Below, one piece after another: positions 20,177-30,025 of a stretch of 64,000 bases of DNA (positions within the stretch are counted from its first letter, which is position 1; every line of letters begins with the position of its first letter). The DNA lies in assembly GCF_014203755.1 (NCBI RefSeq), contig NZ_JACHJS010000001.1:6262001-6326000 (forward strand), written 5' to 3'. This stretch comes from Saccharothrix violaceirubra. GTDB taxonomy: Bacteria > Actinomycetota > Actinomycetes > Mycobacteriales > Pseudonocardiaceae. The notes beneath the pieces are model-generated. The model was given only the letters and a program-made list of their open reading frames with translations. It did no database searches and had not been told where the DNA came from. A program made the translations under genes and the position numbers.

Positions 20177-20481
20177 GGGCGATTCCCTCCCCGCTCGGAG
20201 GACCTCTCGCGGGTAGCCGACGAGTCCGCGACGCGTTCGCACAGGCTCGCTTCCTGATCGAACGTGTCGGCCGCGTGCAGCGCCGCCGCCTTTGCCCACC
20301 AGGGAATCGTCTTGATCGAGGCGAGTTGGCGCCACGACCAGGCGACGCTGCGGTAGGCCGACGCCAATCGGCATGCCGCATCCGGGTCGTCGGGTCCCGA
20401 GTACCGGCTTCGCTCCGACGCTTCCGTGAACCTCCGGTAGGCGCCTTCCCACTGAGCACTGGCCTTCTGCTGATCGCCCAC
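20173..20481 (-). CDS. Hypothetical AICE protein
   Basis: The 102-residue soluble helical protein is rich in Trp, Ala and Arg (SAYRSVAWSWRQLASIKTIP, WWAKAAALHAADTFDQEASL). No domain is recognised. It lies between the Pra-like gene and the AMED_5909-family gene and shares an ATGA overlap with the latter, which supports it being a real gene. Confidence 0.6.
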   Translation of the reverse strand: MGDQQKASAQWEGAYRRFTEASERSRYSGPDDPDAACRLASAYRSVAWSWRQLASIKTIPWWAKAAALHAADTFDQEASLCERVADSSATRERSSERGGNRP

Positions 20482-20484
20482 GAC

Positions 20485-20931
20485 TCATGCGGCCTTGGAC
20501 GGTTCTGCGGCGGCGCCCTTCCCGCCGGCGCCCCGTCCCGAGCCGGCGAAGCCCGTGGCCCGGAACAGGTAGGTCTGGTACTTGAACTCACCCGTCCCCG
20601 CGACGCGCGGCTCTGCGGTCAGCCCTTCGAACTCGACCGGCCGCATCCCCGGCAGGACCTCACTGGTGGACGGCACCGGCTGAACGTCGGCCAGCACGGT
20701 GACCTCGAAGCTCTTCCGCTTGGCGTTGGGCTCGTGCGGGTCCGTGACGGACACCTTCCACTGCCGCTTGCCGGTGGTCTCGTCCATCCGCTGACGAGCC
20801 GGACGACCGGCCGCCTTGTCCTCCCGCGTCTGGTACTCCACGTCGGGCATCACGTCCCCGACCATCACCAGGCCCTGAGGAAACGCGTCGTCGAACGAGA
20901 TCGGGAACCGGTGTCCCTTGGTGATCGCCAT
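20485..20931 (-). CDS. pra: Pra-like replication, integration and excision activator
   Basis: The 148-residue protein begins MAITKGHRFPISFDDAFPQG and has the family segments QWKVSVTDPH, FEVTVLADVQPVP and MRPVEFEGLTAEPRV. These match the plasmid replication, integration and excision activator family named after pSAM2 Pra, which switches on rep, xis and int. ATG 20931 follows an AGAGG site. The C-terminus is Gly/Ala-rich. It heads the leftward AICE gene set and has a hairpin directly upstream. Confidence 0.78.
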   Translation of the reverse strand: MAITKGHRFPISFDDAFPQGLVMVGDVMPDVEYQTREDKAAGRPARQRMDETTGKRQWKVSVTDPHEPNAKRKSFEVTVLADVQPVPSTSEVLPGMRPVEFEGLTAEPRVAGTGEFKYQTYLFRATGFAGSGRGAGGKGAAAEPSKAA

Positions 20932-20945
20932 GCCTGTACCTCTCT

Positions 20946-20974
20946 GGACAATGCCGCCTGTTTGCGGCTTGTCC
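20946..20974 (-). promoter_or_regulatory. Hairpin upstream of pra
   Basis: GGACAA-T-GCCGC pairs with GCGGC-TTGTCC, leaving one bulged T and a 6-nt loop, and ends 15 bp before the pra start. It may be an operator or a leader hairpin controlling the AICE activator. A CTCATCTTTGTCTCATC direct repeat lies near 21048-21068. Confidence 0.4.
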
Positions 20975-21073
20975 ATCAAGCGTCGGCAGCGATTCGTCCC
21001 GTCCGGGGTACGTCGGTGTCTCTCTTCGTGCGCGCCATACTCACGGGTGTCTCATCTTTGTCTCATCCGAGTG

Positions 21074-22072
21074 CTAGTTGTTCTGTCCTGTGAGGTTGGG
21101 GACGCGGCTGGCAGGTGGTTGGCCTTTGAGTGCGGTGTGGCCGCGGTGGTGATTATAGGTGTGCAGCCACCGCGGCAGCGTCTCGCGGCGTTCGGTCTCA
21201 GACCGGTATGCCTGGGCGTAGGCCCATTCGTCGAGCAGGGTGCGGTTGAAGCGTTCGACCTTGCCGTTGGTCTGTGGCCGGTAGGCGCGGGTGCGTTTAT
21301 GGGTGATGCCCGCGTTGGCGAGGGTGTCGCGCCAGAGCCGTGAGCGGTAGCAGGAGCCGTTGTCGGTCAGCACCCGGCGGACGGTGACGCCGGCTTCCCG
21401 GAAGAACGCCTGTGCCCGGGTCCAGAACGCGGCGGCGGTGTCCTTGGTCTCGTCGGGCAGGATCTCGGTGTAGGCCAGCCGGGAGTGGTCGTCCACCGCG
21501 TTGTGCAGGTAGGCGTAGCCGAGGTTCGGGCGGCCGTGGACCTTGCGGGGCCTGGTCGGGTCGCGGTGGGCGGAGCTGTTGCGCCCGCCGGCCCGCCGTC
21601 CGTGCACCTTGTGGCCGCCGCCGTCGGGGATGTTGCCGAGCTTCTTGATGTCGACGTGGACCAGGTCGCCCGGTGCGGCGTGTTCGTAGCGGCGCACCGG
21701 CGTGGCGGTGGCCCGGTCCAGGTGGGCCAGGCGGGCCAGGCCGAAGCGGCGCAGCACCCGGTGCACGGTGGAGGGGTTCAGTCCGAGCAGGTGGGCGATG
21801 CGGGCCGGGCCCCACCGACGCGCCAGGCGGACCTTGACGATCCGGCGTTCGCGGCGGGTGGGCAGGCGACGCGGGCTGCGGTGCGGGCGGCTGGAACGGT
21901 CGACCAGGCCCGCCTCGCCCAGCTCGCGGTAGCGAGAGGCCCAGCGGGCGGCGGTGGTCGGCGAGACCTGGAACCGCTCGGCCGCCCGCCGCAGCGGCCA
22001 CCCCTCGTCCACGACACACCGGGCCAGGCGCAGCCGTCCCAGCTCGGTCAAGGGTGCGTTAGCGTGGGTCAC
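21074..22072 (-). CDS. IS481-family transposase
   Basis: The 332-residue DDE transposase has an N-terminal helix-turn-helix (GWPLRRAAERFQVSPTTAARW), a second HTH (ARIAHLLGLNPSTVHRVLRR) and an rve integrase core. Catalytic acids are in LVHVDIKKLG, VLTDNGSCY and NGKVERFNRTLLDEW. GTG 22072 (VTHANAPLTELGRLRLARCV) is the usual family start. The reading frame passes through the terminal repeat, and its TAG stop lies in the duplicated target sequence outside the element. Confidence 0.93.
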   Translation of the reverse strand: MTHANAPLTELGRLRLARCVVDEGWPLRRAAERFQVSPTTAARWASRYRELGEAGLVDRSSRPHRSPRRLPTRRERRIVKVRLARRWGPARIAHLLGLNPSTVHRVLRRFGLARLAHLDRATATPVRRYEHAAPGDLVHVDIKKLGNIPDGGGHKVHGRRAGGRNSSAHRDPTRPRKVHGRPNLGYAYLHNAVDDHSRLAYTEILPDETKDTAAAFWTRAQAFFREAGVTVRRVLTDNGSCYRSRLWRDTLANAGITHKRTRAYRPQTNGKVERFNRTLLDEWAYAQAYRSETERRETLPRWLHTYNHHRGHTALKGQPPASRVPNLTGQNN

Positions 22073-22190
22073 GAGGGCCTCCGTGGGCTCGGTGTCGACG
22101 TCGCAATCCACACCGAACCCGGAGGCCCTCCCTCATTCCAACATCATCCGACTACGTGTCGAACCGTCCACAACCTCTCAGGGCAGTACA
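21079..22190. mobile_element. Complete IS481-family insertion sequence
   Basis: The 1,112-bp element starts with TGTTCTGTCCTGTGAGGTTG and ends with the complement of TGTACTGCCCTGAGAGGTTG, imperfect 23-bp inverted repeats with four mismatches. It is flanked by the exact 6-bp duplication GCTAGT at 21073-21078 and 22191-22196. The single transposase gene is intact. It inserted between pra and the DUF5919-like gene. Confidence 0.93.
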
Positions 22191-22229
22191 GCTAGTCTGG
22201 TCGGGACGCACTAGGTAAGGGGACGCCGG

Positions 22230-23126
22230 ATGCCGACTGAGTCGACGTTGCTGAAGCTGCTTCTCAGGCAGCGGCACATGCAGGGCTACCGAACCTTCTG
22301 CAAGGAGTACGACCGTATGGCAAAACAGTTGGACGGCGACCTCATAGGGGCGTACCCGAGCAAAGCACAGTTCTACCGATGGCTGTCCGGTGACCTACTG
22401 GGCCTGCCCTACGCCGACCACTGCCGCGTTCTGGAGAAGATGTTCCCCGGCTGGACAGCAGAACAGCTACTCGCGCCGCACACGGGTGACGCCGAAAGCC
22501 TGGTGACCCCGACGGCGACCCGCTCCGACGCCGCCCACCACGACCGACCGGCGCCGCGTCCGATCCAGCTTCCGCAACAGGTACGCCTTGCCGACGTCAC
22601 CGCCATCTACCCCAGCCGAACCGACTTTCTGCACAATGTCACCCCGCAGGCCCTGTTCGTCGACGCGCAGGACATCCGCATAGCCGGACTGTCTCTCAAC
22701 GTCCTGTGTCAGCAGTACTCGGACAAGCTTCTGTTGACCTCGATCCAGACAGGGACCACTGTCAAGGCTCTGTTCCTCGATCCGAACGGTCGGAACACCA
22801 CCGCGCGCGAACACGAAGAGGGTCTGCCCGAGGGTCACTTGTCCATGCTGACCCGACTCAACATCGAAGCCTTGCGCCGTGTCGCGTCGAAGGTTCCGCC
22901 GGATGCGCAGGGCAGCCTGGAAATCCGTACGTATGACGAACCCATCAGGTACAGCATCCTCATCACCGACCACACGAAGTGCGTGGTGCAGCCCTACCTG
23001 CCCGATGCCCGTGGGGTCGAATCGCCGACGTTGGTCATAGAGAAGGACGACACCGTCCCTGGCTTGTTCGCCACCTTCTCACAGGTGTTCGAATCCATGT
23101 GGGACCGCGCTCAGGAGATGACGTGA
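22230..23126 (+). CDS. DUF5919-like regulator, AICE cargo
   Basis: The 298-residue protein has an N-terminal helical region that looks like a DNA-binding or scaffold module (QRHMQGYRTFCKEYDRMAKQ, PSKAQFYRWLSGDL). A linker and a C-terminal domain follow, with RIAGLSLNVLCQQYSDK, VKALFLDPNG and ILITDHTKCVVQPYLPD. The C-terminal half resembles DUF5919 of actinomycetes. Its function is unknown. The stop overlaps the start of the next gene as GTGA. Base composition is visibly lower in GC than the flanking chromosome. Confidence 0.65.
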   Translation: MPTESTLLKLLLRQRHMQGYRTFCKEYDRMAKQLDGDLIGAYPSKAQFYRWLSGDLLGLPYADHCRVLEKMFPGWTAEQLLAPHTGDAESLVTPTATRSDAAHHDRPAPRPIQLPQQVRLADVTAIYPSRTDFLHNVTPQALFVDAQDIRIAGLSLNVLCQQYSDKLLLTSIQTGTTVKALFLDPNGRNTTAREHEEGLPEGHLSMLTRLNIEALRRVASKVPPDAQGSLEIRTYDEPIRYSILITDHTKCVVQPYLPDARGVESPTLVIEKDDTVPGLFATFSQVFESMWDRAQEMT

Positions 23127-23926
23127 AGCGCTCGTACGCGCAACTGACCGAAATAGCACAGAAGGCGGTGCGCATCGGCGGCGATGTCATGAAGCACGCA
23201 CGTCCGACCACCGTGACCGAAAAGTCCGATCGGGACAGCTACACCGACGTGGATCTGAGGATCGAGCAGGAAGTCCGCGAATACCTCGCCGAGGCCACCC
23301 CCGAAATCGGGTTCATCGGCGAAGAGCAAGGCAGGGGCGGGCAGGCCGCGCAGAGCGCCTACGTGTGGCTGCTCGACCCGATCGACGGAACGGCGAACTT
23401 CGTCCACGGAATCCCGCTCTGCGCGACTCAGATAGCACTGGTGCACGAAGGAAAGCCGCTTGTCGCGGCGATGAGTTTCCCCTATCTTGAGGCCGACTAT
23501 TGGGCATCTCAAGGTCATGGCGCTTTCATGAACGGAAAGAAGCTCGCCGTCAGCGATACCGCCCGTCTCGACAAGGCCATCATCGCGATCGGCGACTACG
23601 CGACCGGCCCTGAATCTGGCGACAAGAACAAAGTCAGACTGGAGCTTACCCGACTTCTCGCCGAGCAGGCCGAGCGAGTTCGGATGTTCGGATCGGCCGC
23701 GCATGATTTCGCGTGGCTGGCCGAGGGGCGAATAGACGCCGCGATCGTTCTCTCAAATGACTTGGTCGATATCTTTCCCGGCGTACTGATAGCGCAGGAG
23801 GCAGGCGCGTCACTACGCGATGCCCTGGGTAATGATCATACTGCCAATTCTTCCAGCACGGTGGGTGCCTGCCCGGGAATTTCCGAACAGTTGGCAGAGC
23901 TGCTGCGTGGCCTGAAGAGCGCCTGA
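23123..23926 (+). CDS. Inositol monophosphatase family phosphatase, AICE cargo
   Basis: The 267-residue protein has the metal-dependent phosphatase motifs of the IMPase/SuhB/CysQ superfamily: FIGEEQG (Glu ligand), WLLDPIDGTANFVHG (Asp-Pro-x-Asp-Gly) and GSAAHDFAWLAEGRIDAA. It probably hydrolyses a small phosphoester such as inositol phosphate, PAP or a sugar phosphate; the substrate is not evident. GTG 23123 gives the GTGA overlap with the DUF5919-like gene. pSAM2 carries a Nudix-motif immunity factor (Pif), so another phosphate hydrolase in an AICE is suggestive. Confidence 0.85.
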   Translation: MKRSYAQLTEIAQKAVRIGGDVMKHARPTTVTEKSDRDSYTDVDLRIEQEVREYLAEATPEIGFIGEEQGRGGQAAQSAYVWLLDPIDGTANFVHGIPLCATQIALVHEGKPLVAAMSFPYLEADYWASQGHGAFMNGKKLAVSDTARLDKAIIAIGDYATGPESGDKNKVRLELTRLLAEQAERVRMFGSAAHDFAWLAEGRIDAAIVLSNDLVDIFPGVLIAQEAGASLRDALGNDHTANSSSTVGACPGISEQLAELLRGLKSA

Positions 23927-24477
23927 CGTGACGGCCCGGATTTCTGCGGCTACTTGCCGAATTGGGCTCTATGGGATCAAGGCGCGCCGCCTGCGGCGGC
24001 GCGCGGGCGGGAACGGCCTGCGTTGGCGTCGACTCCCCGCATCACGGCACGCCGGGCTCCCGCTTCGCTCCGCCCGGCGGCCGTGCGCGGAGTCGACGCC
24101 ACGGGGCCGGGTGGCGGCGCGCCTGGTAGGAGGAGGCCCCGGCCATGAGCCGCTACCGGCGGCAGGGCTCCGGTCGATCGCGCGGTCATGGGCTTGACAG
24201 CGCTGGACACGGCGATCGGCTGCCGCGACGGCTTCGCCGCCTTGCCACCGGGATGCGTAAGCGGCATAGCAGGCCAAACGACGAAGGCCGAGCGTCAGCC
24301 CCGATCCGCGTGGAATCGGGACGGCGCCCGGCCGGTTCGCCGTTCAAGATCAGGCCGTCCACAGGCCGTGGAACGTGGGAAAACGGTGAGATGCGGCGAG
24401 AAGTGTCGAGATGGAATATCGCAGCTCAGACCACTTTTCGATCATCGACAGGCACAGCGCGTCAGACCTGGGTCAGA
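23927..24477. other. Non-coding right end of the AICE
   Basis: About 550 bp between the phosphatase gene and attR have no convincing gene. A perfect 9-bp GC hairpin (GCGCGCCGC/GCGGCGCGC, 23982-24004) follows the phosphatase stop and may act as its terminator. Near 24348-24369 is the partner of the candidate arm site. The rest could hold integration or replication sites. Confidence 0.5.
24348..24369 (+). repeat. Candidate integrase arm site near attR
   Basis: This matches 14358-14379 at 20 of 22 positions, in direct orientation, with two CAGGCCGT copies. See the left copy for the reasoning. Confidence 0.4.
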
Positions 24478-24509
24478 ACATCGCCATCTGGTTCGCGGTC
24501 TACTCCTGA
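24478..24509 (+). repeat. attR, right 32-bp attachment repeat
   Basis: An exact copy of 14289-14320. It holds an untranslated duplicate of the hemolysin III 3' end with TGA at 24507-24509. Chromosomal sequence, including the old terminator of that gene, resumes at once. Confidence 0.93.
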
Positions 24510-24516
24510 GCGCGGT

Positions 24517-24548
24517 GGTGATCACCCCCGACGCCGGGGGTGATCACC
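24517..24548. terminator. Native bidirectional terminator of hemolysin III gene
   Basis: A perfect 13-bp stem (GGTGATCACCCCC with GGGGGTGATCACC) surrounds a 6-nt loop. In the unoccupied chromosome it would follow the hemolysin III stop by 7 bp and face the convergent gene ending at 24552. The AICE now separates it from the hemolysin gene by 10 kb. Confidence 0.75.
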
Positions 24549-24551
24549 GGT

Positions 24552-25091
24552 TCAGGCCAGGTCCGGACCTTGGGCGCGGAGGTCGTCCACCTTCGTCATG
24601 GCCTCGCGCAGGTCGGCCAGCCAGCGGTCGGCGTGGTCGCCGACCAGTCGCACCGCCCACGCCAACGCCTCGGACCGCGACCTCGCCACGCCCGCGGCGA
24701 CGAGCGTGTCCAGCACCTTGCGCTCGGGCTGCCGCAGCCGGGTCATCACCGGCACCGACAGCGTCGTGAACAGCTCCTCGGTCCCGCCCTGCCGCACGCC
24801 CCACGCCACCTTGCGCGCGTACCGGCGTTCGGCCTGCCGGGCGATGCCGATCCGCTCCTCCCGGGTCTGCTCGCGGAACCGGGCGATCCGGCCCGACTCG
24901 GCGGCCGACCGGTCGGCGGCGTCCGGGTAGTCCTCGGCCAGGGCCGGCAGTTCGCCGACGACCACGATCTCCTCGCGGTCGACGCTCACGTCCACCGGCC
25001 CGGTGAACCAGTCGTCCGGCAGGCGTCCGGCGAACCACGCCGCCGCGTCGTCGGCCGGCGGTTGGTCGACCTGTTGCCCTCCACGTCGCAT
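24552..25091 (-). CDS. Conserved hypothetical protein
   Basis: The 179-residue soluble protein starts MRRGGQQVDQPPADDAAAWF and has VDVSVDREEIVVVGELPALA. A basic helical middle follows (RIGIARQAERRYARKVAWGV). The C-terminal region resembles a ribbon-helix-helix or tetramerisation segment (VARSRSEALAWAVRLVGDHA). I recall similar proteins throughout actinomycetes but no function. It converges on the hemolysin III gene when the AICE is absent. Confidence 0.7.
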   Translation of the reverse strand: MRRGGQQVDQPPADDAAAWFAGRLPDDWFTGPVDVSVDREEIVVVGELPALAEDYPDAADRSAAESGRIARFREQTREERIGIARQAERRYARKVAWGVRQGGTEELFTTLSVPVMTRLRQPERKVLDTLVAAGVARSRSEALAWAVRLVGDHADRWLADLREAMTKVDDLRAQGPDLA

Positions 25092-25167
25092 CGCACACCA
25101 CCTTGATTACATGATTACGGTGATACCGACGCTACGCCCGCAACACCGCACGGCCCAGCGATTTCGC

Positions 25168-27135
<1,968 letters not shown>

Positions 27136-27191
27136 GGGACCCACACTAAAACCGCCGCCGATCGGCGTCCCGAGGGGGAAGACTGGCCGGC

Positions 27192-28250
27192 ATGGAGATC
27201 GAGGTCCCGGACGGGTCGCTGGTCGTGCTGGTGGACGTGACGGCACCGGACGCGGTGCCCGGACGTCGGCTCGACGAGATCACCCGCCGGGCGGCGGCGG
27301 GCGTGCTCACCCTGGTCGAGGGCGGCGACCGGCGGGAACTGGTGCGGATCGCCCGGCGTCACCACGTCCGCCCGGTCGCGATCAGCGCCCACGACCGGCT
27401 GCGCGACGAGGGGTTCCGGCCCGTCCACCTGACCGGCGGCGAGCCGTTCGCGGTGCGGGTCGTGCCGGCGCGCTCGGACCTGCGACACCTGACCGGGCCG
27501 TTCGACGTGATCGGCGACGTGCACGGGTGCGCGGACGAACTGCGCGAACTGCTGGGACTGCTCGGCTACGTGGACGGCGCGCACCCGGACGGGCGGACGG
27601 CGGTGTTCGTCGGCGACCTGGTCGACCGGGGGCCGGACACGCCGGGGGTGCTGCGGCTGGCGATGCCGATGGTGCGCGCGGGCACCGCGCTGTCGGTGCG
27701 CGGCAACCACGAGGACAAGCTCGTGCGGGCGTTGAACGGCCACAACGTGGTCGTGGCGCACGGTCTGGAGACGACGTTGGCGCAGCTCGACGACGAGTCG
27801 CCGGAGTTCCGCCGCGAGGTGGCCGAGTTCTGCGACGCGCTCGTGCCGCACTACGTGCTCGACGGCGGACGGCTGGTCGTCGCGCACGCCGGGCTGCCCG
27901 AGCGGTACCACGGCCGCGAGTCGGCGAAGTCCCGCGGCCTGGCGATCTGGGGCGAGTCGACCGGCGCGCTGGACGACCGGGGCTTCCCCGTCCGGCACCC
28001 GTGGGCCCTGGAGTACACGGGTGCCGCGACCGTCCTCTACGGACACACCCCGGTCCGGGAGGCGACGTGGGAGAACAACACCCTGTGCCTGGACACGGGG
28101 TGCGCGTTCGGCGGCGCGTTGACCGCCGTGCGCTACCCGGAACGCGAGATCGTGTCCGTGCCCGCCCGGCGCGTCTGGTACCGGCAGGTCAGTCCGGCTT
28201 CTTCCCCGACTCCTCGGGCGGCGGGTCGAACGACGCGGGAACCCGCTTGA
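27192..28250 (+). CDS. Calcineurin-like metallophosphoesterase (PrpE/Pnkp-like)
   Basis: The 352-residue protein has a roughly 100-residue N-terminal region followed by a phosphoesterase domain: [54 protein letters not shown] and LYGHTP, which are the full set of metal ligands. This resembles PrpE-type bis(5'-nucleosyl)-tetraphosphatases and the phosphatase module of bacterial polynucleotide kinase-phosphatase. No kinase domain is present. Its 3' end overlaps the convergent membrane-protein gene by 62 bp. Confidence 0.82.
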   Translation: MEIEVPDGSLVVLVDVTAPDAVPGRRLDEITRRAAAGVLTLVEGGDRRELVRIARRHHVRPVAISAHDRLRDEGFRPVHLTGGEPFAVRVVPARSDLRHLTGPFDVIGDVHGCADELRELLGLLGYVDGAHPDGRTAVFVGDLVDRGPDTPGVLRLAMPMVRAGTALSVRGNHEDKLVRALNGHNVVVAHGLETTLAQLDDESPEFRREVAEFCDALVPHYVLDGGRLVVAHAGLPERYHGRESAKSRGLAIWGESTGALDDRGFPVRHPWALEYTGAATVLYGHTPVREATWENNTLCLDTGCAFGGALTAVRYPEREIVSVPARRVWYRQVSPASSPTPRAAGRTTREPA

Positions 28251-28419
28251 GGTGCTTGTTCATCGAGCGGACGAGGAACACGACCGCGATGAAGAACAGG
28301 ACCAGCAGGAGCAGGCCCAGCGGGGAGGACTTGCCGAAGTCCTCCTGCTGGCCGCCTGGGTCCTTGTCGGTCGACGGCTGCACGAGCACCATCGCGGTCG
28401 TGCCTGTCCAGGGGTTCAT
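28189..28419 (-). CDS. Small single-pass membrane protein (Rv1083-like)
   Basis: The 76-residue protein has one transmembrane helix ([19 protein letters not shown]) followed by a basic stretch and a Pro-rich C-terminus ([13 protein letters not shown]). It follows mca with an ATGA overlap, as Rv1083 follows mca in M. tuberculosis, so the two are translationally coupled. Its function is unknown; membrane attachment near Mca is an inference. Confidence 0.75.
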   Translation of the reverse strand: MNPWTGTTAMVLVQPSTDKDPGGQQEDFGKSSPLGLLLLVLFFIAVVFLVRSMNKHLKRVPASFDPPPEESGKKPD

Positions 28420-29300
28420 CCGGTGATCACCTTCTCGCGGACGCCCGCGAACAGGTCGTCCTCGGGCACGGTGCTGTCGACCAGCGACCGGGCCAGCTCG
28501 TACTCCTCCGTCGGCCACACCTCGCGCTGGAGGTCCAGCGGTACGGCGAACCAGCGGCTGGTCGGGTCGATCTGCGTGGCGTGGGCCTTCAGGGCCTCGT
28601 CACGCTGGGGGAAGTAGTCGGCGCACTCGACCTGAGTGGTCACGCGCTCAATGACGTCGGGTTTGCCGTCGTCCCAGTGCTTGAGCCACTCGTCGTACGG
28701 CGACTCCAGGCCGCGCGCGAGCATCGCGTCGTGGAAGGCCACGAGCTTCTTGCGGGAGAAGCCGTGCGAGTAGTAGAGCTTCAACGGCTGCCACGGCTCG
28801 CCCAGCTCCGGGTAGCGATCGGGGTCGCCGGCCGCCTCGAACGCGGCGATCGACACCTCGTGGCAGCGGATGTGGTCGGGGTGCGGGTAGCCGCCGTTCT
28901 CGTCATAGGTGACGATCACGTGCGGGCGGAACTCGCGGATGACCTCCACCAGCGGCGGCGTCGACTCGTCCAACGGGACCAGCGCGAAGCAGCCCTCCGG
29001 CAGCGGGGGCAGCGGGTCGCCTTCGGGCAGCCCCGAGTCGACGAACCCGAGCCAGCGGTGCTCGATGCCGAGGATCTCGGCGGCGCGGCGCATCTCCTCG
29101 CGACGGATGGGGCCCATGTTCTCGAGCACCTCGGGCCGGTCCATCGCGGGGTTCAGGATGCTGCCCGCCTCGCCACCGGTGCAGGTCACGACCATGACCT
29201 CGTGGCCCTCGGCCACGTAACGGGCCATGGTGGCGGCGCCCTTGCTGGACTCGTCGTCGGGGTGCGCGTGCACCGCCATCAGGCGCAGCGTCTCAACCAT
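28416..29300 (-). CDS. mca: Mycothiol S-conjugate amidase
   Basis: The 294-residue zinc amidase belongs to the MshB/Mca (LmbE) family. It carries [13 protein letters not shown] with the metal-binding [21 protein letters not shown] with the distal His, and [14 protein letters not shown]. Mca cleaves mycothiol S-conjugates to mercapturic acids, which are exported. Length and residues favour Mca over MshB, and so does synteny with Rv1082. Start ATG 29300 ([16 protein letters not shown]). It is divergent from the DUF4307 gene. Confidence 0.9.
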   Translation of the reverse strand: MVETLRLMAVHAHPDDESSKGAATMARYVAEGHEVMVVTCTGGEAGSILNPAMDRPEVLENMGPIRREEMRRAAEILGIEHRWLGFVDSGLPEGDPLPPLPEGCFALVPLDESTPPLVEVIREFRPHVIVTYDENGGYPHPDHIRCHEVSIAAFEAAGDPDRYPELGEPWQPLKLYYSHGFSRKKLVAFHDAMLARGLESPYDEWLKHWDDGKPDVIERVTTQVECADYFPQRDEALKAHATQIDPTSRWFAVPLDLQREVWPTEEYELARSLVDSTVPEDDLFAGVREKVITG

Positions 29301-29412
29301 GAGGGTCGTGGTCCTCCCCTTGCCCCTGCCGAACGGGGTCCGTTCGGCCCCTGCGACACTCAACGTGGTGGTCGAGGGCCATTGTTCCCCACGAGCTGGA
29401 AGGCGGTGGAAG

Positions 29413-29835
29413 GTGGCCGTTCAGGCGGGTCCGCCCGAGGGCAGGTACGGCAGGCCCCGGCGTCCGCTGCCCCGCTGGGCACGGTGGTCGCTGCCCGTCG
29501 TCGGCGTGCTCGTCGGCGGAGTCGTGGCGTGGGTCGGCTACCGCAACCTCGGCACCGCGCCCGTGGAGGCGAAGCAGACCGCGTTCCAGGTGCTGGACGA
29601 CTCGTCGGTGGCGGTGACGTTCGAGGTGTTCCGGCAGACCCCCGACCGTCCCGTGGTGTGCATCGTCCGGGCCCGCGCCGACGACGGCGACGAGGCCGGG
29701 CGGCGCGAGGTCCTGGTGCCGGCGGGTGCGGAGACGGTGCGACCCAAGACCGTCGTCCGGACCTCCAAACGACCGACCACCGGCGAGGTGTTCGGGTGCT
29801 CTTACCAGGTGCCGCCCTACCTGTCCACGAGGTAG
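29413..29835 (+). CDS. DUF4307 membrane protein (Rv1081c-like)
   Basis: The 140-residue protein has a basic N-terminus ([18 protein letters not shown]), one transmembrane helix ([18 protein letters not shown]) and an extracytoplasmic beta-rich domain ([33 protein letters not shown]). It is the DUF4307 family, with an unknown role. GTG 29413 is the start that gives the usual N-terminus. It precedes greA, as Rv1081c and Rv1080c pair in M. tuberculosis. Confidence 0.8.
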   Translation: MAVQAGPPEGRYGRPRRPLPRWARWSLPVVGVLVGGVVAWVGYRNLGTAPVEAKQTAFQVLDDSSVAVTFEVFRQTPDRPVVCIVRARADDGDEAGRREVLVPAGAETVRPKTVVRTSKRPTTGEVFGCSYQVPPYLSTR

Positions 29836-29927
29836 CGGCCAAGCGGGTGATCTGCGGCTTTGGCGGCGTCCGGGGGGAACAAAAGGGGGCCGTCAGGCGT
29901 TCTCGGCATGTTACTCTGGCGTTTCAG

Positions 29928-29954
29928 CACGGCCCCGGCGCGGGCCGTGTTTTT
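29928..29954 (+). terminator. Intrinsic terminator/attenuator in greA leader
   Basis: CACGGCCC and GGGCCGTG form an 8-bp stem around a 6-nt loop, followed by five T residues at 29950-29954. It lies 93 bp after the DUF4307 stop and 72 bp before greA. It either ends the upstream transcript or attenuates greA. Confidence 0.7.
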
Positions 29955-30025
29955 CCGTTCCGGGCGCGTGCGTCCGGGAACTGCCGGCCCTCCGGGGCTT
30001 GGAGCACGACAAGGAGTTGGTGACC

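Larger units (their letters stand above)
14289..24509. mobile_element. AICE (pSAM2-type integrative and conjugative element)
   Basis: The element spans 10,221 bp between 32-bp direct repeats. It contains a tyrosine integrase, excisionase, RepSA-type initiator, TraB/FtsK translocase, Pra-like activator, an AMED_5909-family gene, several small genes, a complete IS481-family element, and a DUF5919-like/inositol monophosphatase pair. The order repSA-xis-int on one strand matches pSAM2. Such elements excise, replicate by rolling circle and transfer double-stranded DNA through TraB. All expected core functions are present and uninterrupted, so the element is probably competent. Confidence 0.92.
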
